Part shown: positions 24,601-31,560 of the stretch, in pieces
Numbering within the stretch: the stretch's first letter is position 1
How the letters are laid out: each line of letters begins with the position of its first letter
Source of the DNA: Rhodeus uyekii
Taxonomy: Eukaryota; Chordata; Actinopteri; Cypriniformes; Acheilognathidae
Direction: 5' to 3'
Assembly: GCA_037043235.1 (NCBI GenBank)
Contig: JAWRVZ010000314.1
Coordinates: 124,001-188,000 of the forward strand
Length of the DNA: 64,000 bases
Translations under genes and position numbers: made by a program
The notes under the pieces: model-generated
Databases searched by the model: none
What the model was told of the DNA's origin: nothing
Seen by the model: the letters and a program-made list of their open reading frames with translations, nothing else

Positions 24601-27600
24601 TGGTAACATCTGGCTGTATTGTCGTGAGCGATGTGCCATTCTTGACAATCCACAAAATCGCGCGGGTAATCCACAGCAATTTCAGCATTATGTCGTTGCT
24701 TAACTTAACCGCACACACTTGACAAAAACTTGATAACAAATAACTCAAATAAATGACGAAAAACTAGACAAAACCGGGACAGTAGTGTGAGCTGACATGA
24801 CAGGCATGTCGTCGCAGCAGAGCATGAGCCGTTTAGACTCCCATACTGTGGGTGGTGTTCCAGTTACATTGGAAAAAAGTATCCCCACTCTCCGCCAAGG
24901 CTTCCATGCAAATGTTGTCCGTCCCCTCAATGCCCTCCTGCTCCTGCAGTAGCCAGGGGGTTTTCTACAGCCTGGAGGGAGGGGTTTTGCTGCCGCAGAG
25001 TTTGGCCAGAGAGGCTCGGGATGCCGTTATGAGAGCTGGTATCCCGGATAAGCTCCTCTCCTGCTTTCACAAAGGTACCCCTATTTACTCCCAGGAACCA
25101 GGTTTTCATCCAACTCTCCTTCTTGCAACAAGTTGAACAACAAGCACATCTCCAATGCTAAAGCAATTTCATCTCCTACGTGCCTCAAGCCTTCTACAGC
25201 CAACCATGAGTGATGCTCATCTTTCCGGAAAACACAAACACCAAACTTCCTTAATGACGAGACAAGAAGTCCTCCCGAACACGCGATTAACCCCCCCTTT
25301 CACATTGCAATTTTTGGGGGCCATCAACATCTTCTCAGCGGCTGTCCAACTTGGTTGCAATTTTTGGGGGAGTGCTGCAGGTTTGGGCTAAATACCGAGC
25401 TCGGAGCCCTCTCCTCGGACAGCACGCCAAATACCCGTACCATTTGCTGCTCCTGAATCATTTGTAAGTGTGAACTTATGAATGGGGAGACGGGAGTGAG
25501 AAAGTTTATAGTGCACAAGAGTGGTATCAGGTGGAAGGGTAATCAAAGTCAAACAGGGGATTATGGGAAATGTAGTTCTGGTGATCTAGTATTCGGGTGA
25601 GAGAGCCCTCTGGTGGCGGTCGGAGGGGACAACGAAGACCGTGTTTGTGACACTGACTAATCCCTTTAGTACCATAACAAATAAAACTGAGTAGAAATCA
25701 ATGGGGAAACAGTCATTATGAAACAGTATTCATGAGTAATATTATTTTACTTATTTCAGTAATGAGTAATATTAACTTTTAATTTCCTCTAAAATTTTGT
25801 AAAATACACTCAACCACAGATAAATGTGGCATTGGCCTTTATTGTTGATGAGTAAAGAATATTTTACACCGTTTTAACATGTATACAATATTGCTTACAT
25901 TTAAAATTATATAACAAACACTTCACCAGTAAAAATGAAACTTTATGTTATGTTATGTTATCTGTTATGATGCACTCTTAACTTCTGACTGCTGGAGTTG
26001 AAAGATGTTGTGACATGACTGACTCCATAACCTGTTCATAAACAAACAGGTCAGTTCTGAGAACATTATCATCCAATTAATTATATTCATTATCTTTAGG
26101 AATAAAGTCATGTGTTTTTATGCAAGGCATCAGGCATTTCAATCACACAGAAAGACAGATGTGATACTCTCTCAAGTGACTCTCACTGTGTCCCTGTTTG
26201 TTGTTTTGCATGTTATAAAATGATTTAAAGCACATGATTATAGATGAAATAAAACGTACGCAAACCTGAATTTCACAGAGGAAATGCGTCAAATCTGAAA
26301 CACTGAGAAGAGATCTGGAGAGAATTCAAACAACCTGTTCTCACTGAACCATTGAGGAGTTTTAATTCTTAAGAGTGTGGTAAAAATTAATAATACTGAT
26401 TTGAGTCAAGTAATAATTGTGAATCTTGAAACAGATCACTTTACTTATTCTAATTTAATACATTCTTTTTTATCAACACTTATGTAACACTTTTGTATAT
26501 AAGTTTCATTAAAAAGCTGAGAAAAAAGACATTTCATTCAGTAACAATTTTTGATTTATATGCTGTTTAAAGTTGGTGATCATGTTATTTCACATTTGCA
26601 TATGGTATTAATTATTTCTGCTTCTTTTTCGCCTGTTTAATCCGGAGATTCAGTAATCTGTCGTTTATCAGTTAAAGTGGAAAGCCGAACATTTCTGACA
26701 ATGGCGGGGAAAGAATTAATGTTTAACTAAAGGAAATATTTCTAATTTACTTTATGTACTGATTTCATTAGCACGTCTCTATCAAATATATATTTGTTCT
26801 CTTAATAGCTTTAAATGTTGGCTTAATGTCTATTGCAAACAAATTTAAAGGTTTTTAATAAATGTACTAGCATCATTGCCTTCATCGTATGATCTTTGTC
26901 GATATCTAATGTTTTGCAAGTATATCTTTAATTTGACTACAAGTTGTCCAAACTATTAACACAATTCCTGTCACACCAAACCAACACTGTAATAAATAAA
27001 GCTTCTTCTCTGTTTATGAACGTAATGTCAAAGGATGATTGCCGTCAAACCGAAATAATTGAACGCATGGAGAAAGTTTTGTGTCATTATTATTTCTTTC
27101 TGTCTTCAGATTGTATGACTGCAGTATTACAGAGAATCAGTGTCTCATCCTGACTTCAGCTCTGAAATCAAACCCATCACACCTGAGAGAACTGATCCTC
27201 AGTGAGAATCAAATAAAAAACACAGGAGTGAAGTTTGTGTGTGAAATACTGAAGGATTCACGCTGTAAACTGTGGAATTTGAAGTGAGTAACATTTACCT
27301 ACAAGAATCAAAATGGTTACAATCACTAAGTCAAGTCAACTTTGTTTATATGTTTCTTTATACAATATAGATATTCTACAATTAATTTAATTATAACATT
27401 TACAGAATATTCATATCTATAAGTTACAGAGGAGTGAATGTGTTCCTGCAGAACTTTCTTCCTCTGACACTTCCATTGTGCTCTTATGTTTCTTTTTCTC
27501 TACTTGAATAATTTTTAAATTGTCCTGTTGTCTTTAGTTATATTTTCATTCAATTTTTATTTTTCACTGCATGTCTTTCGTAAACCCTGACAGTAGTTTA

Positions 27601-28564
27601 ACACCAAAAGGGGGTTAGTAAAACTAACTGTCGAAAGCTGCTAGTAAATTTGGTCCTAAATGTTTCAAATATTTGTCTCTTTTTTATGATCTCGATGGAA
27701 AGAAACTGGCTGGGCTTTTTTTTTTTTTACATCAGTCACATTTGATAGACTTAAAGAGGAAATAAAGTCAGTCAAGTTTACTTTATTTAGTAAACTGATG
27801 TCCAATTTAATAATAATTATATTCAACAAACACGAATGACCATCTTCAAGAAAAAAAGGATGTTTTGTTGTAGCTTTTGGACCAAGAGCGCTGCCATCTT
27901 GCAAAAGCATGCAACATCACAGGGTTTGTTGTGTTTGATGTTGACAGATGTAAATAGATTTAGTCGAGGACTGACAACATGATGTAAACAAACAACACCG
28001 AACACAAAACCATTCATGTGACATTATTACGTCAAGACTTTCGGACATATTTGCGTTACACACTCATATGTTCATCTGTGAATAAAATCAGGTTTCCTGC
28101 TGTTATCAGACGCTCCAGTGTTTCTGCTCATGTTCTTCTCCCGACACATTGTGCTGAAAATACTAATGAAGATCTCTTTATTCTGCAGTGTTTTATTGTC
28201 TTGAAAAATGCTGTTAAGAAGTACCTGAAAGCCTTGTTCGTTATGAATCTTTAGTGTATCTTTGACAAGCAAATCAAGCAACTGTCAATTTTCCTGTCAA
28301 ATTTTTCGCTACAAAAATTCATCATGTTTTTTATTGAGATGCAAGTTTTGCTAAGAAAGAAATGATTTATCTCCTTCTGTCTGTTTGTCTCTTTCTAGCC
28401 TAAATGACTGTGGCATTACAGATGTGGCTTGTTTGGTTCAGTGTTTGGTCGAGACAAAAGCATTGCAGTTTTTAAAGCTGCTTTTTCTGAGTAACAACAA
28501 CATCACATCCTCCAAACAGCAGCTCATTGATGTGTTACAAAAATCTGACTGTAAACTGAGGTGA
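3060..28564 (+). CDS. NLR gene A: NLRC3-like FISNA-NACHT-LRR receptor (spliced)
   Basis: Cytosolic NOD-like receptor of the fish-expanded NLR-C group. The family combines an NTP-binding NACHT domain for oligomerisation with C-terminal LRRs for sensing. Exons read here: 3060-3164, 3331-3397, 4942-5137, 5227-7141, 7596-7766, 19555-19728, 21681-21851, 23292-23465, 23949-24122, 24206-24379, 27110-27283 and 28399-28560. All have AG/GT borders and compatible phases, giving one uninterrupted frame. The last LRR exon ends in AG; whether it reads through its donor or splices to 33828, the next codons are AGG TGA, so the protein ends ...CKLR. The initiator exon is missing. No B30.2, CARD or PYD domain is visible in the exons. 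Gene B is a close paralogue. A functional gene is likely but unproven. Confidence 0.8.
3331..3397 (+). CDS. Gene A exon: short linker
   Basis: A 67-bp exon after TTAATAG and before GTAGGG. It completes an Arg codon and encodes RPCETEYQNPKNSKDNLHCI followed by FQ, ending in phase 0. The same exon is at 45357-45423 in gene B, also 67 bp with the same phase, which supports it. Confidence 0.7.
3398..4330 (+). other. Gene A intron, with (TA)n at 4202-4302
   Basis: Intron between the linker and helical exons. Sequence around 3690-4010 (including a GACAGACAGCAGAGATCTGT block) recurs at 36190-36560 and 46440-46740, so it is duplicated with the gene. A run of about 100 bases of TA dinucleotides lies at 4202-4302. 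Confidence 0.7.
4331..4800 (-). repeat. Interspersed fish repeat (retroposon-like), minus strand
   Basis: It begins TTACATTTATTTAGCGCTTT, the reverse complement of a common fish retroposon tail, and contains blocks such as TTGGTGGAGAGGAGACAGAG and CCACAGAGAGCCAGGACCTC. A shorter copy lies in opposite orientation at 59113-59330. ORFs over it are chance. Confidence 0.75.
4942..5137 (+). CDS. Gene A exon: helical region before FISNA
   Basis: A 196-bp exon, in phase 0 and out phase 1. It encodes DLASKIIKFLKNELEKFKNI...LHYLREMKQDKVADTLE, an amphipathic charged segment typical of the region just N-terminal to FISNA in fish NLRC3-like proteins. The last codon is split G|AT with the next exon. The gene B counterpart is 47456-47651, the same length. 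Confidence 0.8.
5227..7141 (+). CDS. Gene A main exon: FISNA + NACHT + helical domains
   Basis: One 1915-bp exon, about 638 codons, open throughout, carrying the NTPase core of the receptor. FISNA occupies about the first 85 residues (contains NNIYTDLYITQG). NACHT follows with Walker A GVAGIGKS at about residues 94-101 of the exon and Walker B IFILDGLDEC at about 166-175, then the sensor-like WITTRPAAA and the helical/winged-helix part with FVHLSIQEFIAALYA. A 35-residue unit is tandemly duplicated at 6525-6734. The true start is the splice acceptor at 5226, not an internal codon. The donor GTAAGT is at 7142. The gene B paralogue is 47743-49654, one codon shorter. Confidence 0.93.
6525..6734 (+). 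repeat. In-frame 105-bp tandem duplication inside NACHT exon A
   Basis: Two 35-codon units, 6525-6629 and 6630-6734, each begin KSVFVQDS and contain EQENKNK. The segment lies after IQEFIAALYAHLFLD, between the winged-helix-like part and the next helical part. Both paralogues carry it with the same period, so it predates their split. Confidence 0.85.
7142..7595 (+). other. Gene A intron
   Basis: Intron between the NACHT and first LRR exons, with a (TA)n tract near 7198-7220. It is alignable to 49655-50482 of gene B, which is longer. No other feature seen. Confidence 0.7.
7596..7766 (+). CDS. Gene A LRR exon 1
   Basis: A 171-bp phase 2/2 exon encoding one ribonuclease-inhibitor-type LRR pair: LNDCNLTDRSCSALA...LKELNMNNNNLQNSGVKLL. 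Its counterpart in gene B is 50483-50653. Each such exon is one structural repeat, so the array can gain or lose exons without frameshift. Confidence 0.88.
7789..8579 (+). repeat. 5' LTR of gag-only element 1
   Basis: 791 bp with TG...CA ends. AATAAA occurs near 8525, followed by the LTR end. Ser/Cys-rich ORFs inside it (for example 8016-8294) recur unchanged in the 3' LTR and are not taken as genes. Confidence 0.9.
8595..10031 (+). CDS. Gag-like protein with tandem repeats, element 1
   Basis: Starts at ATG 8595, the first Met after the 5' LTR; the frame is also open upstream in the LTR. It has 478 codons. Residues about 15-100 are a compact domain (CPLYARWLKFRALSSLRQQG..., then FALDFSRAADGLGLSDGALK and a SWW motif) resembling the small gag/capsid-like region of fish LTR elements. 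A basic patch RPRKHRRKKR follows, then ten 11-residue repeats (AVGQEAGAQEP), a second basic patch, five 9-residue repeats (LALPAPPKR) and a Pro-rich tail. The Phe-rich C-terminus comes from a poly-T run and may be a late change. Role inferred: particle or RNA binding. Confidence 0.75.
   Translation: MRTQRGKKAPPPAPPASCPLYARWLKFRALSSLRQQGAEPGQFALDFSRAADGLGLSDGALKDLFNYALDKPFSWWSMRGMDHLDFWGFVKALTTPSTMPTPEEFLAAALPEEFLSTTVPSEAPMDSATSRPRKHRRKKRASPPSVGQEAGAQEPAVGQEAGAQEPAVGQEAGAQEPAVGQEAGAQEPAVGQEAGAQEPAVGQEAGAQEPAVGQEAGAQEPAVGQEAGAQEPAVGQEAAAQEPAVGQEAAAQEPTDTTPPRRPRKHRRRKRASSNPQATEAGLALPAPPKRLALPAPPKRLALPAPPKRLALPAPPKRLALPAPPKRLPDLPDLPERLDLRDRSDHPVLPELHVCPDPHARPDPLDLPEPQPVLPNPSKSPVLLVPPWPSAETLDLPEPAWLTPPAPPDPPVLSEPAWLVPPAPPWPPASNPVMSEPPWLIPPVPPPWSVFFFFFIMDCFLRHFFTFEDYFQLFFLMN
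9028..9357 (+). repeat. 33-bp coding tandem repeat, 10 units
   Basis: Ten nearly identical 33-bp units encode (A/S)VGQEAGAQEP; the last two have GCCGCC in place of GCCGGC (GA to AA). The period is a multiple of three, so all frames stay open across it, which explains long shadow ORFs on both strands. Confidence 0.95.
9441..9575 (+). repeat. 27-bp coding tandem repeat, 5 units
   Basis: Five identical 27-bp units encode LALPAPPKR. It is a second, unrelated minisatellite in the same frame, ending in a unique PDLPDLPERL segment. Confidence 0.93.
10032..10451 (+). other. 3' untranslated part of gag-only element 1 with quasi-repeats and polypurine tract
   Basis: About 420 bases contain irregularly spaced variants of GAGGACTNTTT (9960-10230). 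They close with AGAGGGGGGGTAG just before the 3' LTR at 10452, a typical plus-strand primer tract. No frame of note. Confidence 0.65.
10452..11242 (+). repeat. 3' LTR of gag-only element 1
   Basis: 791 bp, same length and apparently same sequence as the 5' LTR at 7789-8579, followed by the target duplication CAAAT. Confidence 0.9.
11243..11677 (+). other. Gene A intron
   Basis: Ordinary intron that aligns to gene B 50680-51110 (shared CTGATTTGGTC block, and a run of AAACC followed by Ts). No feature. Confidence 0.7.
11678..12899 (+). mobile_element. DIRS-like retroelement fragment with inverted terminal blocks
   Basis: Inserted after ACATTCTGG, where gene B continues as plain intron. The block at 12610-12672 (GGTTACGTATGTAACCCTAG then GGGAACGAGACGCTGCGTC) recurs reverse-complemented at 12836-12899. 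That motif is characteristic of fish DIRS-type element ends. ORFs at 11637-12765 are fragments without clear domains. Exact family not established. Confidence 0.6.
12900..13280 (+). other. Gene A intron with LTR-like scrap
   Basis: 13107-13180 (GTGTGGAGTGGATGAAGGCA...) is repeated at 55711-55790, so it is a fragment of an interspersed repeat, probably an LTR in reverse. The remainder is unassigned. Confidence 0.5.
13631..15036. mobile_element. hAT-type DNA element with perfect 8-bp TSD
   Basis: Ends CAGGGGCG...CGCCCCTG, with further inverted similarity (AGGGGGGCTTCAGCCCCCCT near the left, GGGGGCTGAGCCCCCCTAAA near the right). AATCTTCA flanks both sides exactly (13623-13630 and 15037-15044), the 8-bp duplication expected of hAT. 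No transposase frame is seen, so it is non-autonomous. Confidence 0.9.
15356..15478 (+). pseudogene. Tigger-like transposase N-terminal fragment
   Basis: The frame ATG...TAG reads MHVKIGAEVKRKKRMLYSES, then KRELIEKCEVG. It resembles the start of the CENP-B/psq-type helix-turn-helix of Tigger transposases (KRKRK...EEKLEIIK). It stops after 40 codons; the DDE domain is absent. Confidence 0.6.
15591..15650. repeat. (TG)/(TA)n microsatellite
   Basis: Short TG run followed by about 50 bases of TA at the right end of the Tigger-like element. Confidence 0.95.
15651..15800. repeat. Two inverted LINE 3' tails
   Basis: 15655-15712 has GCTGCTTTGAAACAATCT...ATATAAATAAAGGTGACTT, a common fish LINE tail. 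15750-15785 is the same motif in reverse complement. Two tails face each other, so two LINE-derived pieces abut. Confidence 0.7.
15801..16173 (-). repeat. LINE-derived fragment, unassigned part
   Basis: Follows the minus-strand tail at 15750-15785 and is probably its 3' untranslated body. No frame is recognisable. Confidence 0.4.
16174..17100 (+). mobile_element. 5'-truncated L2-type LINE
   Basis: Contains the C-terminal part of a reverse-transcriptase ORF and ends with the L2-like tail AAGTCGCTTTGGATAAAAGC then GTCTGCTAAATGA and short ATG-rich repeats. Truncated at the 5' end inside the RT domain. Confidence 0.85.
16177..16884 (+). pseudogene. LINE RT C-terminal fragment
   Basis: The frame from KTELLVFP through RNLGVIFEDQLTFKDHI, SRLDYCNALLVGLP, QNAAARLV, HWLPLAARI and WWNTLPALIRNADSLSKFKR reads to TGA at 16882, with a single in-frame TAA at 16624-16626. 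This is the thumb/C-terminal region of L2/CR1-type reverse transcriptase; the YADD core lies outside the fragment. Confidence 0.85.
17165..18340 (-). repeat. LTR-like repeat split by a Tigger-like element
   Basis: 17165-17271 and 18283-18340 match, left and right, the continuous copy at 25490-25652 (shared GGAGCCCTCTGGTGG, GGGAAATG, and GACCGT...TTTGTGA). The intervening 17272-18282 is a separate element. Confidence 0.75.
17272..18282. mobile_element. Tigger/pogo-like MITE
   Basis: Terminal inverted repeats CAGTAATACCTCGGTTTACG at the left and exactly its reverse complement at the right, plus internal repeats of TTTACGAGC. TA follows the right end; the left flank is AA, compatible with a decayed TA. 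A short MPAVKR start near 17994 stops at once, so there is no working transposase. Confidence 0.85.
18500..18690 (-). repeat. LINE RT fragment, minus strand
   Basis: The minus-strand translation shows pieces of the CNALLGG...LVQNAAARVI region of an L2/CR1-type RT. It is only about 190 bases long, with frame breaks. Confidence 0.6.
18691..19554 (+). other. Gene A intron
   Basis: 18720-18890 is a GC-rich block rich in CCGCGGCCCGGTACC-type words (CCGGTAC repeated), possibly a SINE or satellite scrap. A (TA)n tract is at 19027-19058. The rest is plain intron. Confidence 0.45.
19555..19728 (+). CDS. Gene A LRR exon 2
   Basis: 174 bp, phase 2/2: LSDCSITEDGYKALASALRS...LIELDLTGNDPGQSGVKEL. The acceptor CAAG is weak-looking but in phase. 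It sits 11.8 kb after LRR exon 1 because of the inserted elements. Confidence 0.85.
19914..21640 (+). mobile_element. Decayed gag-only LTR element (third family)
   Basis: The 5' LTR runs 19914 to about 20278 (TGTCACAGTCATGTCATGTC...CTGTAAC). A partial 3' LTR starts at 21550 with the same opening and loses similarity at about 21636. A polypurine-like and inverted CCACACCTTCC block precedes it (21488-21545). The interior has remnants of a gag-like ORF and a Pro/Ser-rich tail, no pol. Post-LTR sequence (CGAACAATCGACCTGGCTAG) resembles that of the 56-kb element. Confidence 0.7.
20320..21187 (+). pseudogene. Broken gag-like ORF of element 3
   Basis: It starts MDFLAVARLLLEQGDCLLEE and then shifts frame. 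Recognisable pieces in other frames include FLDLACQTDYLDNALSTFYH, NFAAYVEWVLVHNDSSFT and a Pro/Ser-rich tail with PEPVPLLIQ and PEPELAEPPP. The pieces resemble the layout of the two intact gag-only ORFs. Several frameshifts and stops; not translated as one protein. Confidence 0.55.
21681..21851 (+). CDS. Gene A LRR exon 3
   Basis: 171 bp after TTCTGTAG, donor GTGAGT: FLSSAAVEGCQFVNRVVGKN...LKELNLSEHELGDTQVKQI. The acceptor lies only about 45 bases after the end of recognisable LTR, so the branch region may be LTR-derived. Divergent first LRR strand (FLSSAAV rather than LxDCxIT). Confidence 0.8.
21852..23291 (+). other. Gene A intron
   Basis: About 1.4 kb. 22135-22330 resembles a reverse LTR scrap; the rest shows nothing recognisable. 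ORFs such as 22759-22956 lack domains. Confidence 0.5.
23292..23465 (+). CDS. Gene A LRR exon 4
   Basis: 174 bp, phase 2/2: LRDCEMTNEACSAVTSALKS...LIELNLSRNELGDSGVKIL. Canonical LRR; acceptor ACTGTAG, donor GTAATG. Confidence 0.88.
23466..23948 (+). other. Gene A intron
   Basis: Plain AT-rich intron between LRR exons 4 and 5; nothing else seen. Confidence 0.7.
23949..24122 (+). CDS. Gene A LRR exon 5
   Basis: 174 bp, phase 2/2: LCGCSITENQCVILTSALKS...LRNLNLSENKIKNTGVNHL. Very similar to LRR exon 7 at 27110, pointing to exon duplication within the array. Followed by an intron of only 83 bp. Confidence 0.88.
24206..24379 (+). CDS. Gene A LRR exon 6
   Basis: 174 bp, phase 2/2: LRFCEITDEGCSAVTSALKS...LRELNLSRNELGDSGVTNL. 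Very similar to LRR exon 4, so the 4-5 and 6-7 pairs look like a duplicated two-exon unit. Donor GTTAGT. Confidence 0.88.
24380..24590 (+). other. Gene A intron start
   Basis: Plain intron sequence before a repeat-derived insertion; nothing recognised. Confidence 0.5.
24591..25652 (-). repeat. LTR-element remnant
   Basis: The end (25490-25652, ...GTGTTTGTGACA) is the same LTR-like repeat as 17165-18340. The interior includes a GCAATTTTTGGGGG motif twice and ORFs without a clear domain. Probably the interior plus LTR of a decayed retroelement; family unknown. Confidence 0.5.
25366..25483. repeat. Inverted-repeat partner of 39342-39460
   Basis: About 118 bases match, as reverse complement, 39342-39460 with only a few differences; the core AAATACCGAGCTCGGAGCCC and its neighbours are shared. 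The partner lies just 5' of gene B. Confidence 0.85.
25653..27109 (+). other. Gene A intron
   Basis: About 1.45 kb of AT-rich intron. No exon, TIR or LTR recognised. Confidence 0.55.
27110..27283 (+). CDS. Gene A LRR exon 7
   Basis: 174 bp, phase 2/2 after GTCTTCAG: LYDCSITENQCLILTSALKS...LRELILSENQIKNTGVKFV. Near-copy of LRR exon 5. Donor GTGAGT. Confidence 0.88.
27284..28398 (+). other. Gene A intron
   Basis: About 1.1 kb. A block at about 27590-28320 contains ORFs on both strands (27665-28281) with no domain and looks like an unidentified insertion. No splice-flanked exon was found. Confidence 0.5.
28399..28564 (+). CDS. Gene A LRR exon 8 and stop
   Basis: 28399-28560 encodes LNDCGITDVACLVQCLVETK...LLFLSNNNITSSKQQLIDVL and ends in CKLR. 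The donor GTGAGT at 28561 also reads as the rest of AGG plus TGA, so unspliced mRNA stops at 28562-28564. Splicing to the GTG at 33828 gives the same AGG TGA. It is shorter (54 residues) and more divergent than the other LRRs, as expected of a capping repeat. Confidence 0.8.
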
Positions 28565-29496
28565 GTAAACATTTTAAAACAAGTTTAAATGTATTATATT
28601 CAAACCAAAAATAATTGTATATATTAGAGGTCTGTAATATTGTGATATTGGATTGTAAACTATTAAATCGTCTCCATGTTCTGTCACAGTTCACATTTTA
28701 TCAGTTGCAGTTCTGACTGATAATGCAGTGAAAGAGTTACACTCATGTGACACTGCAGCTCTTCACAGCCACACAAGTTTATTATTTATATAAAGTGTAA
28801 AGATTACACTTTATTACATGAACACAGTCAGTTATGTTTTAAGTGAACATGAACAGTTTGGTGAAACTTGACATCTATCATTAGCCTGTATTGAACCTGC
28901 AGACTAATAATCCTGATATTTCTCTGTCATTAATGTTAATCAAACAACAAAACACAAAGAGAAAATCACTTGGTGTTCTTCACTGAATATCTTCAGGAGC
29001 TTTAATAGGAATCAATCTTTATTTGATTCATACAGTAAATATGTTGTGTTGTGTGATATTTTGAAGTTGTTGTTTGTAAAAAAAAATTATTTCTATCTTG
29101 AATGCTGCTGTAAAGGAGAGATGTGAGAGACTACCGTAGATGAAGTGATGCTGCTGCTGATAGTTGGTTACAGTTCTTTGTTGTTGTGCATGTTGTTATC
29201 AACTGCTGCTGTATTTTTTTAAAAAGAATTGATTTTATTAGATGTGTTTTTTTTCTTCTAACCTGCTCACTGACTTACAGAAACGTCTTAAAAACAAGCA
29301 TGGAAAAGATTGTTTCTGCCTGAGAAAAAAGTGATATATTTTTGTCATATCACACACCAATATTAGGAGTGTTAAATTATGTAAAATCAGTAACTAATTT
29401 CATTATAGGAACCCAATGTTAGTTACAGTCTGTTACACTTTGTATTAAAAGTAATCTAGTAAAACATAGAAACTAATTGCAACTTGTTCCACTGAA
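28565..29496 (+). other. Gene A 3' flank or intron
   Basis: 28790-29030 contains sequence related to 34370-34500 and 37880-37960 (AAACAACAAAA...AGAGAAAATC blocks), part of the duplicated NLR intron sequence. No exon recognised. Confidence 0.55.
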
Positions 29497-29668
29497 GGCA
29501 AGGCAAGGCAAGGCAAGTTTATTTGTATAGCACATTTCATACACAATGGTAATTCAAAGTGCTTTACATAAAGAAGAATGATAAAAATAAAACATTAAAA
29601 ATGATTAAAAGAATAAAAAGATAATACGTATAAAATAAAATGCAAACAGTTCGGACATAGCACAGTGC

Positions 29669-31498
29669 TCAATCTGCAAATGCAAAGGTAAAAAGATGTG
29701 TTTTGAGTCTTGATTTGAATGTGGCTACTGTTGGAGCACACCTGATCTCTTCCGGAAGCTGGTTCCAGCTGCGGCTGGCGTAACAGCTAAAAGCAGACTC
29801 TCCTTGCTTTGAGTGAACCCTGGGTATTACTAAGTGATTTGATCCTGATGATCTTAGTGATCTCTTAGGTTTATATTCTATGAGCATATCTGCAATGTAT
29901 TGAGGTCCTAGGCCATTGAGTGATTTATAAACAAGTAACAGTACTTTAAAATCAATTCTAAATGTAACTGGAAGCCAGTGCAAGGACCTGAGGACTGGTG
30001 TGATGTGTTCATATTTTCTGGTTCTGCTCAGAATCCTGGCAGCAGCGTTCTGTACGAGCTGCAGCTGTCTTATAGTCTTTTTGGGAAGGCCGGTGAGGAG
30101 CCCATTACAATAATCCACCCTGCTGGTGATGAAAGCATGAACAAGTTTCTCTAAGTCTTGATTGGAGACAAAGCATCTAATTCTTGCAATATTTTTGAGA
30201 TGATAATATGCTGATTTAGTTATTGTTTTTACATGGCTACTGAAACTCAGGTCTGACTCCAAAATCACACCAAGATTCCTGACCTGATTTTTAGTTGTTT
30301 GACCCCTAGAGTGAAGGTATGCATTCACTTTGAGAACTTCATCTTTGTTTCCAAATGCAATAACTTCAGTTTTGTCTTTGTTTAACTGAAGGAAGTTTAG
30401 GCACATCCAGTTTTTAATTTCATCAATGCATTGACACAGGGAGTCAATGGGGCTGTAATCATTAGGTGATAACGCAAGGTAAATCTGGGTGTCATCTGCA
30501 TAGCTGTGATATGCAATTTGGTTCTTTCTCATTATTTGGCTCAGTGGCAGCATATATAAGTTGAACAGGAGGGGTGCAAGTATTGAACCTTGAGGGACTC
30601 CGCATGTCATGGATGTCCACTCAGACTTATGGTCACCGATACTCACATAATAACCTCTCCCTTCTAAGTATGACCTGAACCATTTAAGAACCATCTCAGA
30701 AAGCCCAACCCAGTTTTCCAGCCTGTCAAGGAGAATGTTGTGATCTATGGTGTCAAACGCAGCACGGAGGTCGAGTAAAACCAGCACTGATAATTTACCT
30801 GAATCTATGTTAAGACGAATATCATTTATTATCTTTATGAGTGCTGTCTCTGTGCTGTGATGTGGTCGGAAACCAGACTGAAAGTTGTCAAAGTATCCAT
30901 TCAAGCTTAAGAACTTGTTCAGCTGATTGAAAACAACTTTTTCAATGATCTTGCCTATGAAAGGTAGATTTGAGATTGGTCTGTAATTGCTCAATATGAT
31001 GTTGTCCAGATTGCTCTTTTTCAGAAGCGGCTTAACAACTGCAGTTTTTAGGGATTTTGGAAAAGTCCCAGAAAGAAGTGAGGCTTTTACCACTTCTAGG
31101 AGATCTGCTTCTAAACAGTTAAACACGCTTTTGAAAAAAGATGTGGGAAGTATGTCAAGGGCGCAGGTTGATGTTTTAAGGTGCTGTACTGTTTCTTCCA
31201 AAATTTTACCATCAATTGCTTCGAAAACAGACATAATAGCTACTTTCTGAGGTTGTGGTCTGATCTGTTTTACCCCAGTGCAGCTCAAGGATGTGCTGAT
31301 CGCCTTTCTGATATTATTTATTTTCTCAGAGAAGAAGGAAGCAAACTCACAGCATTTGCTGTCTGAGAGCATTTCACTGGGAATCTGACTTGGGGGATTT
31401 GTTAGTCTCTCTACAGTAGCAAAAAGAGTGCGGGTGTTGTTTAAGTTTCTGTTTATAATATTTGAGAAGAAGGTCTGTCTAGCTTTGCCTAGTTCCAC
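29669..31498 (-). CDS. LINE reverse transcriptase
   Basis: 609 codons. RT palm motifs in order: NYRPISNLPFIGKIIEK (about 171-187), SGFRPHHSTETAL (208-220), LDLRAAFDTIDH (242-253), CGVPQGSILAPLLFNLY (299-315) and the catalytic YADD (333-336). Then the C-terminal VRNLGVILESDLSFS, DYCNGLLTGLP, QNAAARIL, HWLPV and SWNQLPEEIR blocks. This set places it in the L2/CR1 group of non-LTR retrotransposons. Its frame is separated from the endonuclease by an inserted LTR scrap, so the normal polyprotein is broken. The RT part has no internal stop. Confidence 0.9.
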   Translation of the reverse strand: MELGKARQTFFSNIINRNLNNTRTLFATVERLTNPPSQIPSEMLSDSKCCEFASFFSEKINNIRKAISTSLSCTGVKQIRPQPQKVAIMSVFEAIDGKILEETVQHLKTSTCALDILPTSFFKSVFNCLEADLLEVVKASLLSGTFPKSLKTAVVKPLLKKSNLDNIILSNYRPISNLPFIGKIIEKVVFNQLNKFLSLNGYFDNFQSGFRPHHSTETALIKIINDIRLNIDSGKLSVLVLLDLRAAFDTIDHNILLDRLENWVGLSEMVLKWFRSYLEGRGYYVSIGDHKSEWTSMTCGVPQGSILAPLLFNLYMLPLSQIMRKNQIAYHSYADDTQIYLALSPNDYSPIDSLCQCIDEIKNWMCLNFLQLNKDKTEVIAFGNKDEVLKVNAYLHSRGQTTKNQVRNLGVILESDLSFSSHVKTITKSAYYHLKNIARIRCFVSNQDLEKLVHAFITSRVDYCNGLLTGLPKKTIRQLQLVQNAAARILSRTRKYEHITPVLRSLHWLPVTFRIDFKVLLLVYKSLNGLGPQYIADMLIEYKPKRSLRSSGSNHLVIPRVHSKQGESAFSCYASRSWNQLPEEIRCAPTVATFKSRLKTHLFTFAFAD

Positions 31499-31560
31499 AT
31501 TGAAAGCATGAAGGTTATCTTTATAGATGTTATAGTGGATTTCAAGATTTGCCTTGTGTT

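Noticed and set aside
24852..25136. 94-residue ORF as an exon of gene A
   Set aside because: No LRR pattern or flanking splice sites in phase; lies in retroelement-like sequence.
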